Both the position numbers and the translations under genes were made by a program. From Ostrinia nubilalis (Eukaryota > Arthropoda > Insecta > Lepidoptera > Crambidae): 64,000 nucleotides of DNA. The stretch spans positions 9,054,501 to 9,118,500 of the forward strand of contig NC_087112.1 in the NCBI RefSeq assembly GCF_963855985.1. The letters are read 5' to 3'. The notes under the pieces were generated by a model, which did not search any database, was not told the origin of the DNA, and was given only the letters and a program-made list of their open reading frames with translations. Shown here one piece after another: positions 40,801 through 49,036 of the stretch; position 1 is the stretch's first letter, and every line of letters begins with the position of its first letter.

Positions 40801-43575
40801 AGGTTAGATTGTAATTTAACCACGTCAGATTATAATCTGACGGAATTCACAATTTTACGGTGACATATCCATCGGTTACAAAATAGTCCTTCAAGCCGGA
40901 TTATTTAATACCTAAATCTACCCATCGTTTGCTATTCAAAGTCCACCGTGCGTAGTAAAGTATAACGGGCAAATAGCATTACTTTCATTTATAATCTTAC
41001 ATTTTTAATAAAGTGTTCTAAACAGTCGTAAATCTTTAAGATACTCGGATTTCAATCAATACCAGCTTTTGGGCAACGATACTGCTTTTGGGTACAACGG
41101 TTACAAACAAGCATAATTTGTACTATTTAAAAAGAAGAATACACACCTCTCACGACGTCCGGCGGTAACTCGACTGGGTTGCTCTCGCAGATGATCATCT
41201 GATGCTTCTTTGGGATGGTAGCTACAAAAAATTAAATCTTTATTAATTCACTTTACAAATAATATTGTATGTTTTGTTAGGTTAGCGTGTGAAACTGGAT
41301 ACGATTTTACGTGGTTAGGGCCTTAAAACAATAGTTAAAGGACTTGGTCAGGGACTTAGTACATTTTTATTGCAAAATATACCCCATTTCAACTCCATAA
41401 TGGATAAATAAAAAAAAGTTTTAAATCAAATATTTCTTTACCATCTGTCTCATCATCACCATCAACAGGCTTGGGCTCGAACAGCTGCTTGAAATGCGGC
41501 TTGCAGTACAGCGTGGTGTGGTCGCTCTGGTAGGTCTCCACTCTGCAAAGAATACATTTTAATGTATTATTTTATGTATAGGATGTTATAAAGCACTGGG
41601 CCCAGTATAGAACCTTGCGAGAGTCCATGGAAAAAAGGTAAGTATAAGTTTAAAGTCAGAGTTCATTTTAAGATAAAAAAATTGAATGTGGCAAACTTTC
41701 ACGTCTCTAGAAATGAGAATTCGATGGAGAGATTGGTAGTTCAGGGCCAGGTGGAAGGCAAGAGAGCACGCGGTCGATCGCCAATCCACTGGATAGACGC
41801 CATCACAAAGGCTACTGAGTCCACCATGGTCCAGTGTACTCGCGACGCCTCTAACCGTCAGATATGGAAGCACAACGCCAGGAGAGCTACCCTCGGAGAT
41901 AACATCACCCCACCATGTGAGATAACACCACCACCCCTCGTCAGCGTAACCACGACCACTCTGACAAGAGTGCCCGACTAAGAAGAAGAAGACGAAATCG
42001 CTTCGCTCCGTCTTTTTTTATAAACTACTTTCTGATAGCGAATTGAATCTATCGCGAATGTCATTTTGTATAGCAAAATTCCACCAAAATACTCACGTGA
42101 GCTGCTTATTACACTGCACACATCGGAAGCACTCTTTGTGCCACACGCGGCGCTCGGCCTTCACGCGCTCCATGGCGTACACAGGCCGCGAGCACTTCTG
42201 GCACTGCGGATTGGAATCCGGCTCTGAGGATGCCTTCATCTTCTTGTGGAGTTTCTCTGAGCTTTTTGACTGGAATAGAAGAAGACGTAAAGTCAGTATC
42301 AAAATTAAGAACGGCACTATGTTCCTGTTAAATATGTTTATGAAGGGCATATCAAGTTCAATGCTTGCCCAACCCAGCTAGCCAGGGTGGGGAACTGGGG
42401 AATGTAGGCCAAAGCCTCCATTTGCTTCAGATAAATTGAGAGATTGTGCTCCTGCAGTGGAGACCTGGGTTCACTAGGATATTGTACGATTCGGTTAAAT
42501 ACAAAGCTTCATCGATTGAACCGAATCATCATCTTAGTACAAGAGGCATAGAACAACAGGCATTGATTACTTTTTAAGGGTTTAAGAAAGAGTATGTAAG
42601 TACAGGTCTACGATTTTAGCCAGCCCACTTAAAAAACAAATCAACAGTCTTTCCTCAACTTAATTTCCCATTTTCATCGTTATCATTATTATCACTCTTC
42701 CCCAGTCAATTCAGGTGATCATTCTATGACCGAGAAACATAGAAGGTTACTTCGTGATCATGGCGCTTGCAACAGTGCCGAAATAATGGAGACTCATAAA
42801 TAAGGTAGGTACAGTCGCGGAATGAAAAGGTTCGTCACCTTAGTGTCGGTTTTCGCTTGCACTAGGTACTGTGAGAGTCAAACCTGCCAACATACATAAC
42901 AGTGCAAGAAACAGTGCTGCTAACATTTTAAAAAATATGACGTTTGCTAACGAATAAGGTTTTGCTTGTTTATTTTTCTATCCCATCAGTGCAATGCAAT
43001 GATGACATTGACCAATTGACAATAGTTTTTTTTATTTAAAAGAAATAATAATGGCAGGTTGAACCAACAAGAAGGTTTTAGTTTATCAATCATAATAATC
43101 TTCTTGACAAGATAAATCGTCAAACAACTTTGATCTGAATAATTTTGAACTTTACCGAGGAACAGTTAAAGATTATTTTCTCTAACTCGAGATTATTCTG
43201 TAACATAGTTTCAAAAGGTAATATGTGCTCGCGATTCGTTGAAGGAATCAATTTGAAAACTGACGAACCTTTTCATTCCGTGACTGTACATGGTAGCATT
43301 CTCGTCAATAATAAATTATTCTATAAAAAGTGATCCACGAGAAAACAATAAACGACTTCTGACTCTGACCCAAAGGGACTTATCAGAAGGTCAAAAGCAT
43401 TGATACTTACAACTGATATAGACCCTTCATCCTTATGCCGCCTCATGGACTTCTTCTTCTTGACCTGTCGCGTCTCAGACACATGTACTTCTTGGTAGCT
43501 GTGCTGGACCCTGGACTCCGTCTGGATGAGGCTCTGGGAAGCCTCCATCGTGGCTGTCGCGGTAGCCATCGCCAT
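18436..43575 (-). CDS. EPLIN/LIMA1-like LIM-domain protein, complete coding region of 17-18 exons
   Basis: Exons (gene order) 43411-43586, 42097-42269, 41442-41542, 41147-41221, 40121-40283, 35054-35148, 34178-34353, 33195-33252, 32517-32672, 30632-30739, 29448-29554, 28438-28593, optional 27433-27615, 26601-26763, 25023-25192, 20306-20451, 18622-18703 and 18436-18438 onward join in frame with GT-AG borders: 698 residues, or 759 with the optional exon. One LIM finger (C78, C81, H99, C102, C105, C108, C126, H129; C-x2-C-x17-H-x2-C-x2-C-x2-C-x17-C-x2-H) is followed by ASDKPDLGL and repeated short F-E motifs. LIM plus such motifs suggests an actin-bundling cytoskeletal protein like EPLIN; function in this species is inferred. 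Several introns contain copies of exon ends. Confidence 0.9.
18622..18703 (-). CDS. LIM gene exon 16
   Basis: Acceptor tcttgttgcag, donor gtaaga. Encodes SLREKFENMKVQQTTVTKTF then VPKVNRFV; LREKFENM is the last F-E motif. Phase 0 out. Confidence 0.92.
18778..20193 (-). repeat. Six partial copies of the exon 15 end in the next intron
   Basis: Copies at about 20141-20193 (short), 20026-20110 (internal deletion), 19768-19812 (short), 19616-19735, 19378-19500 and 18778-18904 (diverged). All but the most diverged keep the string tttagccgtttccagctgcg (or a close variant) with the donor side ttacc. Linking DNA repeats too: acacgcggcagcgtgtcaag, ccaagttcaagtaacagaac and ggcgagcagcaccgtgtgta. No copy has the parent's acceptor. 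Confidence 0.9.
18909..19120. mobile_element. Palindromic MITE, family A, copy 3
   Basis: Foldback with TA borders inserted into the exon 15-copy array. It is near-identical to copy 1. Confidence 0.9.
20306..20451 (-). CDS. LIM gene exon 15
   Basis: Acceptor tcgttctttccag, donor gtaaca. Encodes AQQLARTKSFRDRFEHWSES, EPAAPRHAPNIERAEQDEDG then ESQLETAKR. FRDRFEHW is an F-E motif. Six partial copies of its 3' end lie in the next intron. Confidence 0.93.
22043..22340 (-). mobile_element. Retroelement insertion (SINE or truncated LINE) with 17-bp target duplication
   Basis: Begins on the plus strand with a T10 run (A tail on the minus strand), then tcgtcaggaaaatacattga and ccgcgggggcagttagtggg, a common lepidopteran retroelement. 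Flanked by agccttaattgttacct at 22026-22042 and 22341-22357. Confidence 0.85.
23402..23615. mobile_element. Palindromic MITE, family A, copy 4
   Basis: Foldback from taaagcctggtccgtgagca to its inverse, TA at each end. The same site without insertion is visible in a sister array unit near 20985. Confidence 0.93.
25023..25192 (-). CDS. LIM gene exon 14 (parent of the large exon-copy array)
   Basis: Acceptor aattccccag, donor gtacat, phase 0 out. Encodes GPKPLKCFTPPPAGENNHTG, then EEEDDYSSEYEEDSEEERRR and AYYEARERDEALKQ: a proline-rich start, an acidic stretch and a charged helix. Its last ~125 bases are copied eleven times downstream. Confidence 0.94.
25547..26355 (-). mobile_element. 5'-truncated non-LTR retrotransposon
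   Basis: Minus-strand frame from about 26355 to the stop at 25864: LLNQVYISLVQSIIIYCITV, WGGAPKTKFIDVERAQRALL and KVMFFKQKKFSTTLLYDLVD, the C-terminal part of a LINE reverse-transcriptase protein (CR1/jockey-like by memory). The 3' end is a (TG)n/(AC)n tract at 25761-25850 and a final attttc repeat at 25548-25580. Target duplication tagttt on both sides. Confidence 0.88.
25761..25850. repeat. (TG)n microsatellite
   Basis: About 90 bp of tg units with tgcttgcgtg interruptions, inside the 3' UTR of the LINE fragment. Confidence 0.95.
26460..26589. mobile_element. Half of a family A palindromic MITE, next to a splice donor
   Basis: Only the right half plus loop (gtcgcgctcgcacactcact to ggcgaccggactttat) remains; the left half has been lost against the family B MITE. 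Its end lies five bases beyond the donor hexamer of exon 13 (26595-26600). Confidence 0.88.
26601..26763 (-). CDS. LIM gene exon 13
   Basis: Acceptor atctctccccag, donor gtaaga. Encodes RAKSPSPEVYHEPSVVRSGE, GVADARLAADRHTASRM and ISVFRQLEQDKGRAEEQ. MISVFRQLE is a divergent motif of the series. A MITE begins 11 bases into the following intron. Confidence 0.93.
27041..27226. mobile_element. Palindromic MITE, family A, copy 6 (internal deletion)
   Basis: Complete outer ends with TA, but the right arm has lost about 40 bp (caattgacccgcagtgagtg junction). Confidence 0.88.
27433..27615 (-). CDS. Duplicated exon 12' (optional)
   Basis: From KDVVRSG onward it is almost identical to exon 12, with three amino-acid-level differences seen (GES/GSS, KQF/KQV, and silent PPR). 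Two bases are missing at the old 5' end, but an upstream acceptor (agacggccacag) would add LDALPAQSSSRPP and keep phase 0 at both ends; donor gtaggg is intact. It could be spliced in, giving tandem DRFRFFE modules. Usage is unproven. Confidence 0.55.
27640..28432 (-). repeat. 19-bp minisatellite between the two copies of exon 12
   Basis: About 40 units of aagtgaccccaaggtccct with variants. On the minus strand it starts about 18 bases after the exon 12 donor and runs to just upstream of the duplicated exon's acceptor. Confidence 0.96.
28438..28593 (-). CDS. LIM gene exon 12
   Basis: Acceptor catttccag, donor gtaggg, phase 0 at both ends. Encodes PFIPKDVVRSGESAEEVRVE, TADISDRFRFFETYKPELAR then KQFRMTPPRQTQ. 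DRFRFFE is an F-E motif. Confidence 0.94.
28643..28886. mobile_element. MITE in intron 11
   Basis: Inverted ends aaggccgtatacagacagaa and its inverse, extended by agctggaaacttataagcgc on both sides. GC-rich interior. An open frame at 28614-28814 is a by-product. Confidence 0.85.
28887..29447 (-). other. Rest of intron 11
   Basis: No exon copy or satellite recognised. AT-rich with ordinary complexity. Confidence 0.5.
29448..29554 (-). CDS. LIM gene exon 11
   Basis: Acceptor atttatttccag, donor gtgagt. Encodes GIGKKSRSIFLELDANAKNM then APLSPPPQEPPKRKEI, a basic plus proline-rich segment. A decayed copy of its 5' end with acceptor lies upstream at 29656-29700. Confidence 0.92.
29656..29700 (-). 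repeat. Acceptor-side copy of exon 11
   Basis: The minus strand reads a ttcttattctag acceptor then acattgtaaagaaatcccgc, matching exon 11's acceptor and first ~30 bases (gcatcggcaagaagtcccgc). It lies about 140 bp upstream of the real exon in gene sense, and the frame VKKSRSIF is still readable. Confidence 0.75.
29870..30290. other. Intron 10 with retroelement tails
   Basis: Contains a minus-oriented LINE/SINE tail (ttatttatttatacttcaat near 30053 and taatgccataaagcattctc) similar to 7600-7690. Nothing coding. Confidence 0.45.
30290..30527 (-). repeat. Degenerate minisatellite after exon 10
   Basis: Seven or eight diverged units built on gtcgcggggtaaacgtcaga with lengths of about 25-38 bp. 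It starts about 100 bp inside the intron after exon 10. Confidence 0.75.
30632..30739 (-). CDS. LIM gene exon 10 (paralogue of exon 9)
   Basis: Encodes EKARSIKERFETGRVLNEPV then EPSRNRDIEDRSLFNEG, aligned to exon 9 over its full length with many silent differences, which argues that both are maintained as protein. The acceptor is atatacacacag (poor pyrimidine tract), the donor gtacac. Phase matches exons 9 and 11, so it may be constitutive or a cassette exon. Confidence 0.8.
31160..31380 (-). mobile_element. RTE-type LINE 3' fragment
   Basis: Minus-strand [20 protein letters not shown] then GRRSVGRPPTRWTDDLVKVA, ending GEFFVQ with the usual cgtccactactggacaaaga on the plus strand. Confidence 0.85.
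31402..32516 (-). repeat. Higher-order array of exon 9 ends
   Basis: Five long units at about 32319, 32082, 31838, 31600 and 31402 carry 65-72 bases of the exon 9 end (HVFNDENQPPRNREIDDRSL plus FNEG) with a following donor. They alternate with short units keeping only ~17 exon bases (accttcgttttagagcgag at about 32440, 32240, 31970, 31725, 31520). Shared linkers are cattcgcaatatac and gcaataagtgccaatgtcca. Period ~240 bp. Confidence 0.93.
32517..32672 (-). CDS. LIM gene exon 9
   Basis: Acceptor attgtttccag, donor gtagga. Encodes VTSSDKIAKELELDTEKARA, then IKERFESGHVFNDENQ and REIDDRSLFNEG. It is symmetrical with exon 10 (both enter and leave after one base), and the two are clear paralogues. 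Confidence 0.94.
32727..32838. mobile_element. Short MITE in intron 8
   Basis: Ends ttaagggcctgtgtacaaca and gcggtgtacacaggccttaa form an inverted pair. A LINE-tail-like segment (aaaccaaaataaatcaaaat, gaccacaagtggcactt) follows at 32880-32935. Confidence 0.8.
33195..33252 (-). CDS. LIM gene exon 8
   Basis: Acceptor ttatttacag, donor gtaagt. Encodes GKQAKIKEMYEQSVLQSEQ; KIKEMYEQS is a variant of the repeated motif with Y for F. Phase 0 in, one base out. Confidence 0.9.
33360..34177 (-). repeat. 22-bp minisatellite with exon 7 copies
   Basis: Units of agcctggtgtcagacaccat and variants. Embedded are a 150-base copy of the exon 7 end (33752-33896, from YKHTANREQ to RSRLFM with donor gtgagt) and a ~30-base copy at 33632-33664 (KQ-IQNIR-LFM with donor gtgggt). 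The minisatellite starts about nine bases after the parent donor. The large copy lacks the parent acceptor. Confidence 0.94.
34178..34353 (-). CDS. LIM gene exon 7
   Basis: Acceptor ttccccag, donor gtgagt. Encodes DEDSVLKKSYKHTANREQPV, SFCNMSEIVGKFETGQHD and KQEIQNIRSRLFM. MSEIVGKFETG is an F-E motif. A large and a tiny copy of its 3' end lie in the next intron. Confidence 0.94.
34397..34541. mobile_element. Short MITE in intron 6
   Basis: Inverted ends cgagtttacatcaaacgc and gcgtttgatgtaaactca about 145 bp apart, with ggcc near both borders. Confidence 0.75.
34542..35053 (-). other. Rest of intron 6
   Basis: Unremarkable, mildly GC-rich segment at 34800-35010. No exon copy found. Confidence 0.45.
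35054..35148 (-). CDS. LIM gene exon 6
   Basis: Acceptor tggttgcag, donor gtaagt. Encodes FKAKGMDVGVSDEYLNGVPV then EASSSEPEDEE, an acidic linker. Preceded by a ~5-kb intron. Confidence 0.92.
35270..37340. other. Intron 5 with retroelement fragments
   Basis: Two copies of a LINE-tail segment at 35270-35420 and 37190-37330 (gcacttttacacgtcccagt, agaagaagcagcgcaa). A tRNA-like SINE head lies on the minus strand at about 37076-37146 (aatggcgcagtggcg and gggtttgatttcc boxes). The remainder (35.8-37.0 kb) shows no recognised feature. Confidence 0.6.
37883..38096. mobile_element. Palindromic MITE, family A, copy 7
   Basis: Full-length foldback with TA ends in intron 5, close to copy 4 in sequence (taaagcctggtccgtgagca). 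Confidence 0.92.
38950..39850 (-). repeat. Decayed copies of the exon 5 end
   Basis: Minus-strand relics of ERSTALLSKLAK followed by a donor-like gta/gtg at about 39056-39140 (the longest, from AKGPDDP onward but with a one-base loss), 39172-39222, 39797-39842, and weaker ones near 38950-38995 and 39247-39290. Spacers are rich in gatgatgatgac. Confidence 0.8.
39299..39760 (-). mobile_element. LINE C-terminal fragment (RNase-H-bearing I/R1-like)
   Basis: The minus strand reads TGHCKLNKHKSNMNMTEETV, then CRFC and a frameshifted HVLCSCGPLM-like zinc-knuckle region and the DELADITLQRIWKF string, ending in (aat)n. Familiar as the end of lepidopteran LINE ORF2 proteins. Broken by frameshifts. It sits between exon 5 copies. 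Confidence 0.7.
39905..40095. mobile_element. Palindromic MITE, family A, copy 8 (variant ends)
   Basis: Outer ends carry ccggtcgccgagcac rather than the usual ggtccgtgagcac, as in copies 5 and 6. The loop is shortened. It lies 25 bp from the exon 5 donor. Confidence 0.9.
40121..40283 (-). CDS. LIM gene exon 5
   Basis: Acceptor ccctccag, donor gtgagt. Encodes ASDKPDLGLQELSQLDVKSR, then FEVFERAAKGPEEP and ERSTALLSKLAK. DVKSRFEVFE is the first of the F-E motifs. Decayed copies of its 3' end recur in the next intron. Confidence 0.94.
40328..40660. mobile_element. MITE interrupted by a SINE
   Basis: Ends gcacacgatgcgttgcggcg and cgccgcatcgtgtgctttgg match the intact element at 48004-48180. The interruption (about 40395-40592) is a plus-strand SINE with a tRNA-like head (ggttcggtccccgccgccgc, ctcgactattgtggtgagct) and an A-rich tail. 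Confidence 0.82.
40728..40866. mobile_element. Compact MITE (same family as 8017-8372)
   Basis: gtcaacgtgaaattgtgaac at the left and ctgacggaattcacaatttt plus acggtgac at the right are inverted. Uninterrupted form. Confidence 0.82.
41147..41221 (-). CDS. LIM gene exon 4
   Basis: Acceptor ttttgtag, donor gtgtgt (weak but phase-correct). Encodes TIPKKHQMIICESNPVELPP then DVVR. The alternative donor gtgaga a few bases earlier breaks the frame. Confidence 0.85.
41442..41542 (-). CDS. LIM gene exon 3, second half of LIM
   Basis: Acceptor ctttgcag, donor gtaaag. Encodes VETYQSDHTTLYCKPHF then KQLFEPKPVDGDDETD; C126 and H129 complete the LIM domain. YCKPHFxQLF is the usual LIM ending in EPLIN-type proteins. 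Confidence 0.95.
41686..41990 (+). mobile_element. LINE C-terminal fragment in intron 2
   Basis: The plus-strand frame contains VQGQVEGKRARGRSPIHWID and QCTRDASNRQIWKHNARRAT, typical of the C-terminus of lepidopteran LINE polyproteins. Ends before a degenerate (aag)n tract. Confidence 0.75.
42097..42269 (-). CDS. LIM gene exon 2, first zinc-binding half of LIM
   Basis: Acceptor ttctattccag, donor gtgagt, leaves two bases. Encodes residues 56-112, including CQKCSRPVYAMERVKAERR and VWHKECFRCVQCNKQL, with six of the eight zinc ligands. Confidence 0.95.
42270..43410 (-). other. Intron 1 of the coding region
   Basis: About 1.1 kb without recognised repeats or exon copies. Confidence 0.5.
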
Positions 43576-43586
43576 TATTTTGTTCT
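43411..43586 (-). CDS. LIM gene exon 1 (start codon)
   Basis: Acceptor tcttccag, then ATG at 43575-43573; a second ATG follows two codons later. Encodes MAMATATATMEASQSL then a lysine-rich stretch (QVKKKKSMRRHKD), donor gtaagt, phase 0. The acceptor shows that at least one 5' UTR exon lies upstream beyond 43.6 kb. Confidence 0.85.
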
Positions 43587-46500
43587 CTGGAAGATTATGC
43601 AAGTTGTGTTAATTATGTTGATGATTTCAGAGATCAGTATGGAGTAAGTGCCATTTTCCTGTGATGCGGATTTAAGAACGCGTGCGAATTTGGTCACCAT
43701 TTCGTTATTTCATACGTCATGTTTTTCCGTGCCGCGTGCGTATAACCCGCGTAATAGGAAAAAGGCACAAAAACACATTATACCCGCACTTTATTTGTTG
43801 TGCGTAGGTACGAGTTTTTGATTATGAACTTAGTAGAATATCTACATAAGACTACATCAGATGCAGGGTAATTGAAATCACATTACTAGTATCTTAGATA
43901 GAAGCAAGTATTATGTGGCTAGCAAAGCTTTTCCGTACATAAACATTCTTCATTTTCATCTTCTCTTACCACAAAAACTTTACCTAAATTGGATAATAAT
44001 ATGCTGATATATGAAAACGGTTCAAGGGATGTTACTTTACTTTTAAAATATCCCATTTTTCAAAGCAACAAGCAATAAAATTAGCAACAAACAGACCTAT
44101 CATTAGCCTGCTTTGTGCTTCGGCGAGCATATCAAAACAACTGTTTTGACATTCCCTGATAGTAATACAAGGTGTATTTAACTAAATTATGGTCGTTTCT
44201 TGACCCTGCTGACAATTGGCAAAGAAAATTCAGCATTTGTTTAACTTTCATAAAATAAACAAGACTTTTCATTCGAATATTCGATACCATTTTTCAATAT
44301 TTTAAGGAGCTGAATGACTCTTTCTATTTTACCCGTTTTTGAGTTCTTTTACAACTTAGTAGGTACCTACACACATATTAAGCATTATTTATGTTAAAAG
44401 CGCCATATTAATCAACATTATCAGAAAGTATATCTTCATTTTCACACAAGAGCAAAATCCGATTCCCTAATTTGCATTGCACTTACCAAATGAAAAAGGC
44501 TTAGTTGCAACCATTTTGCCTAATAACGCGTCTAAATACGTCTACTGTCCTATTTACAAGCGATGCGACCTTTCAGGAGGACTGCAACTCAATATCTATT
44601 TTAGAAGTGCCCATTCTTTTTATACCTGCCGCGTGTCTTCATGTGAATCACTGGACGGATCGCGTAATAGTGACTGGTACTGATGTTTGCGTGGTAAGGA
44701 ATATGCGTAGGTGGCTATATTTTGATTTGTCAGCTTCCCAAGTCTCAGAGTCCCTGATTGGGATTTCGAGGAATCGGAAGGAGAATTCGGGAAGCGAGCA
44801 ATCGACTTTCAAGGTCAACGTTTAAGTAAATTAAGAGATCTGTGGTCATAGTTGCACTGTGCCGAAATACAGGCCAAGAGTAAGTATTCAGTACCAAAAA
44901 CATGTTGGGATATTTTCATGAATTACAATAGAGCTAAATCAGCCCATGTTAGACACCACAGCTTCAAATCATCTGCTTTCTAGATCCCAACTACAGCTGA
45001 AAGCTTAAAATGGTTATTCTTAACTTAATTTTATCAACTATCTAATTTAAATGGAATTAATTTATATCCCGACTTTCATTGCGACGTTGTTTTATGTCCG
45101 TCCTTACTCTTGATCGAGGTAACGTCTATTAGTCTGTGATAACGTCATTTCACAGTTCACTGGCCTTTATAAAAATATCACAACTATAAAAGAGGTGACA
45201 GAGATGTACAGTTTACGTATATTTTTCGTCTTCCACGTGCAGAAAGAACTGTTTGATCGTTCATAAATTGAAAAGATACTAGCAGTTCTGTGCTGTGAGA
45301 CTTCTGTCTCAGTTCATTATTTCAGCCAAACGGTTGGTGGTAGTGCTTGTTCTAAGTCCGCCTGGCTAGCTACCACCATCTTACTTAAGCCTGTCGCCAT
45401 AACAACATTGTTAACAGCTTTGTTGTTCCGACAGGTAGAGGCAAGATATCCAGGGTGGTTGAGAATTCCGGGTGAAGCTCGCTTTCACCTTCGGCCTGAT
45501 CATTACTTTCCATTAGGTGAGATGCAGGTAGGCCAAGAGCTTCCTCGTTGTGGAGAAAAAAAGACGTCCACTGCTGGACAAAGGTATTCCCCTTAAGGAT
45601 TTCCACAACGACCGGTCCTGTCCTGATGATTCCTGCGCCCCTAATCAAACCGGTTAGGTACCAGAAGTTTAGGTTACATATTATTTTTTCTTGATGTTCA
45701 GACAGGAACTAAATGAGTAGTGAGAATTGTATCCTATGATAATCCCTTCAAAGAGCTCTTTGTACAGTTTCATTTTACACTGCAACAATAAACAACAAAC
45801 GCATTAAAAACGTAACAGTAGCGGCTGTGGGTTTGTATGTCCGTGCCACAGTGAAAGTAACTGCAGTAGTGTTGTCTTCGTGGATCAATGTAAAAGAAAC
45901 CTTATGTGAACGTAAAATAAGAAGGAAATTAATTGGGTCACTATTGCCGATATTTATGTTGTACCATAATTTTCCAGGACTTTGAAAACATCATAATTTT
46001 GATGTTTTCGGTTCTTTACCCTTTGTGGTTTACTTGACCTAATCAGTTCTATGGCCCTATGTAATGCGTGCGTCGTCGTTAGCCATTTTTTGTTTAGAGA
46101 GTCCTAGCCAAGTTTAATGGCAGAGAAAATACCAGAACCAGGGGAAATTTTATTGTAATGACAAAATTTGGTTACGGATATAAGTAGAGTAGGGAGAAAA
46201 CTTACTGTACTTACTTATAGTGTGGCCGAGCCGAAAATACAGGCAAATAGTCTAATTTCTAAATATACGCGCCCCAATTAAGCTTACGAAACTTGACACT
46301 TTCTTCCATTAACCAGGAGATAAGAAATCATAGGAAAAACAAAGAGTTGAGAAATTGTCTATGGCAACAGTTATTTTTGGCGCGCTTTTCGCCGGTTGTT
46401 TTCGCGCTTTTATTAATGATCAAACTTTAATCGACTACGTTTATAGCGGGATCAGACGAACGATGTTTTTATCTACGGATTGTATGAAGATTAATAATAT

Positions 46501-48003
46501 TTTTGCGCAAAAATAAAATGACTGCTTTATTGCAATGTCAAAATCTTGGAAGGTTATCCACTTGGTCCCTGACAGATAAAAAGTTTTTACTAGTCTCATG
46601 AAATAGAGATAAAATAATGTAAGGACTTCCAATATTTGGCTCATCTATAGAGGGGTCAGGAAGTTTAATGCTTTGAGTTTACAATATTCTTCTTCACTAA
46701 TTTTATCCTTTTCTGTCCTTCACCCATCAGATGAAGAATGTTTTTACGTCCAGCAAGTACCATAATAGTTAGGCCTGCAGACCTATCTTTTGTGTCCAAA
46801 TATTCCCTTACGTCTGTCCCAGGAGAGGTTTAAGATTGAAAAGCTACCTATGTCACTGTTTCTGTCCAAAATTAACAATTACGAGTTCTTAATTTGTATC
46901 AATCCAATAGTAAATGTCCACGCTGCTATTTCAATATGAGCCCCTTTAAACAAAATGGCTTTTAATTTTGACGGTTTATTTAAAATTCCGCAGCAGTTAA
47001 ACTAATCCGGGTCAGCTTCCACGAACTTTCGTGTTTTTAACCGTCGAAATAGATTTGTTGTGGATCAAACAGGCCGGTGTTTTTATGTCAAAGGGAAATT
47101 CTGGCGGTAAAGATGTTCGATAGAAAGAGTTCGTACAACCTAATTTTGTTGTATTGATCCGGCTTTTTGTACTCGTTTACATCGATGATTTATGTATCCA
47201 AGTTCAGACAACGATTAACATGCTTAATAAGACAATGAACATGTTACGTAACGAAGATATTCCGTTGATGTAAATTGATTAAATAATAAATGTTAACTAC
47301 CCTTAAAGAAAACACGTGTTTAAAACATGCATACCTCAATCTAAAGAGAGATGCGTACAATGCCACCGATTCCCGCCGTTAACAGCTCGTATACATTTCA
47401 AAAGTGTAAATCCGCACGTTTAATTCTGCTCGAATCAGAGTGGGTGTAGTAATGCACGACCGAAGTGGAATCCGTTGATTTTACGCCGAATTCCTTATGT
47501 TACGGCTCTCGAATTATATCAAACTTTCAGGTGGAGAATTTTACTTCCAAATAAACCCTAAAGTCCTTACTTGCAAAGATACAAAATACTAGAGTCTTAA
47601 AATGGAAATGTTTTGCATAGAAGACGAAGCCAATGGTTCGTGAATCAACTGATATCAAAGATTTCCTAAAAAAACAGTATACCAGCAACTGAGAGACAAT
47701 GCAAGTATAATCGACTTTATTTTATTAGTAATTTAGTAATAAGATTAACAGATAAAACGCAACGTTTTCATGTAAATATCCGCTAATATTTAATAATATT
47801 TTCTTTAAGTCGGGCTTGTTTAACATAATACAATAGCCAATTAGTAAACTACAAGCGCAATTAATGTAACTTTTGCAAATAATGTTGCGCATTTTCTCCT
47901 GCTTTCTGTATAATTGAAGTCTTAAAGGCTTTTGAGATAAGTTAAATGAGTAAAAAGGAAAGCACGAAATTGGCGGTAAATGCCATGGTGTTGCGTAAGA
48001 ACC
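43587..48003. other. Region upstream of the LIM coding start
   Basis: Probably the 5' UTR intron or promoter side of the LIM gene. RTE scraps occur at 45555-45630 (cgtccactgctggacaaagg). No exon with family resemblance was found, including the frames at 44477-44825. Confidence 0.5.
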
Positions 48004-48180
48004 AGAGGCCCAAAGCACACGATGCGTTGCGGCGGCGGTGCGACGCCGGAGCGGTGTCGCTGCGTCGTCGTACATAGAAATTTCTGTGGCGGGCACACGA
48101 GCGGTGCGGCGCCGCCGCGTCGCGGGTAATGGAGAAATCTTTAGTGCGGCGCCGCAACGCATCGTGTGCTTTGGCTCTAA
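48004..48180. mobile_element. Intact GC-rich MITE
   Basis: agaggcccaaagcacacgat and its inverse (atcgtgtgctttggctctaa) form the ends; the interior is rich in gcggcg. Confidence 0.85.
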
Positions 48181-48522
48181 GCGTTTCATTTGTTGCAGAC
48201 TGGTTTTTATCGCTGCTCTCCCTACATGACACACCACATTGTTATGGAGCTTCATAAAGGGCGTGCGTTATCCGTATTGCTTTGGGCGATCAGTTTTTGT
48301 TTTCCCTTTGCCTGCGAATTTCGATTTGCAAGATGTAAGGTTCGATGTTTATTCTTCAAAACCCTAGTCAATTCTAAACAATGCAAATAGTGAGAACGAT
48401 CACCTTTAATCATACTAAGAATTAAACCAATATAACAACCACTTGAAACACTGCAAACTGGATTTGAATCATGAATGGGGATTAGGTATATGAATATAAT
48501 CCTTCCTGAACCAAAATGGCAA

Positions 48523-49036
48523 TGCCAGATTTTGTATGGAAGGTGGCGTCTTTTTTTTTTCGCGCGGCCATCGACCAAACTTTGTTTTTTGATTACAAAA
48601 TAGTGTAATAAACCAAACTTACTATGGCATGTATACCTCTAAACTCAGTCTGAACTGAGTTACGAGCATTAGAAGTTTAATGATTTTCATACTAGATTTG
48701 CTTTTTGCGCGCAAGTTTTGTAAGAAATTGTAACAAAATATTGCGCTATTTTTTTATTGCGCTGATTCTGCTGCATACTGATGTCTGGAGCCTTTAATGG
48801 ATGGTATTGTTTGTTTACACATACAATGTCATTATTTTGTTGCAATTTCTTACAAAACTTGCGAATCTAGTATGAAAATCATCAAACTTCTGATGCTCGT
48901 AACTCAGTTCAGACTGAGTTTAGAGGTATACATGTCATAGTAAGTTTGGTTTATTACACTATTTTGTAATCAAAAAACTAGGTTTGGTCGAAGGCCGCGC
49001 GAAAAAAAAAAAGACGCCAATTTCCGGCATTGTCTT
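48523..49036. mobile_element. Long-TIR element, ~510 bp
   Basis: Arms of about 200 bp: ggcgtctttttttttttcgc through agaagtttaatgattttcat on the left, inverted on the right, meeting at a ~90-bp centre. No coding capacity beyond arm by-products. Confidence 0.85.

Noticed and set aside
44477..44825. Plus-strand frames at 44.5-44.8 kb as a gene
   Set aside because: No domain, splice context or codon pattern supports them; they lie in the upstream region of a minus-strand gene.
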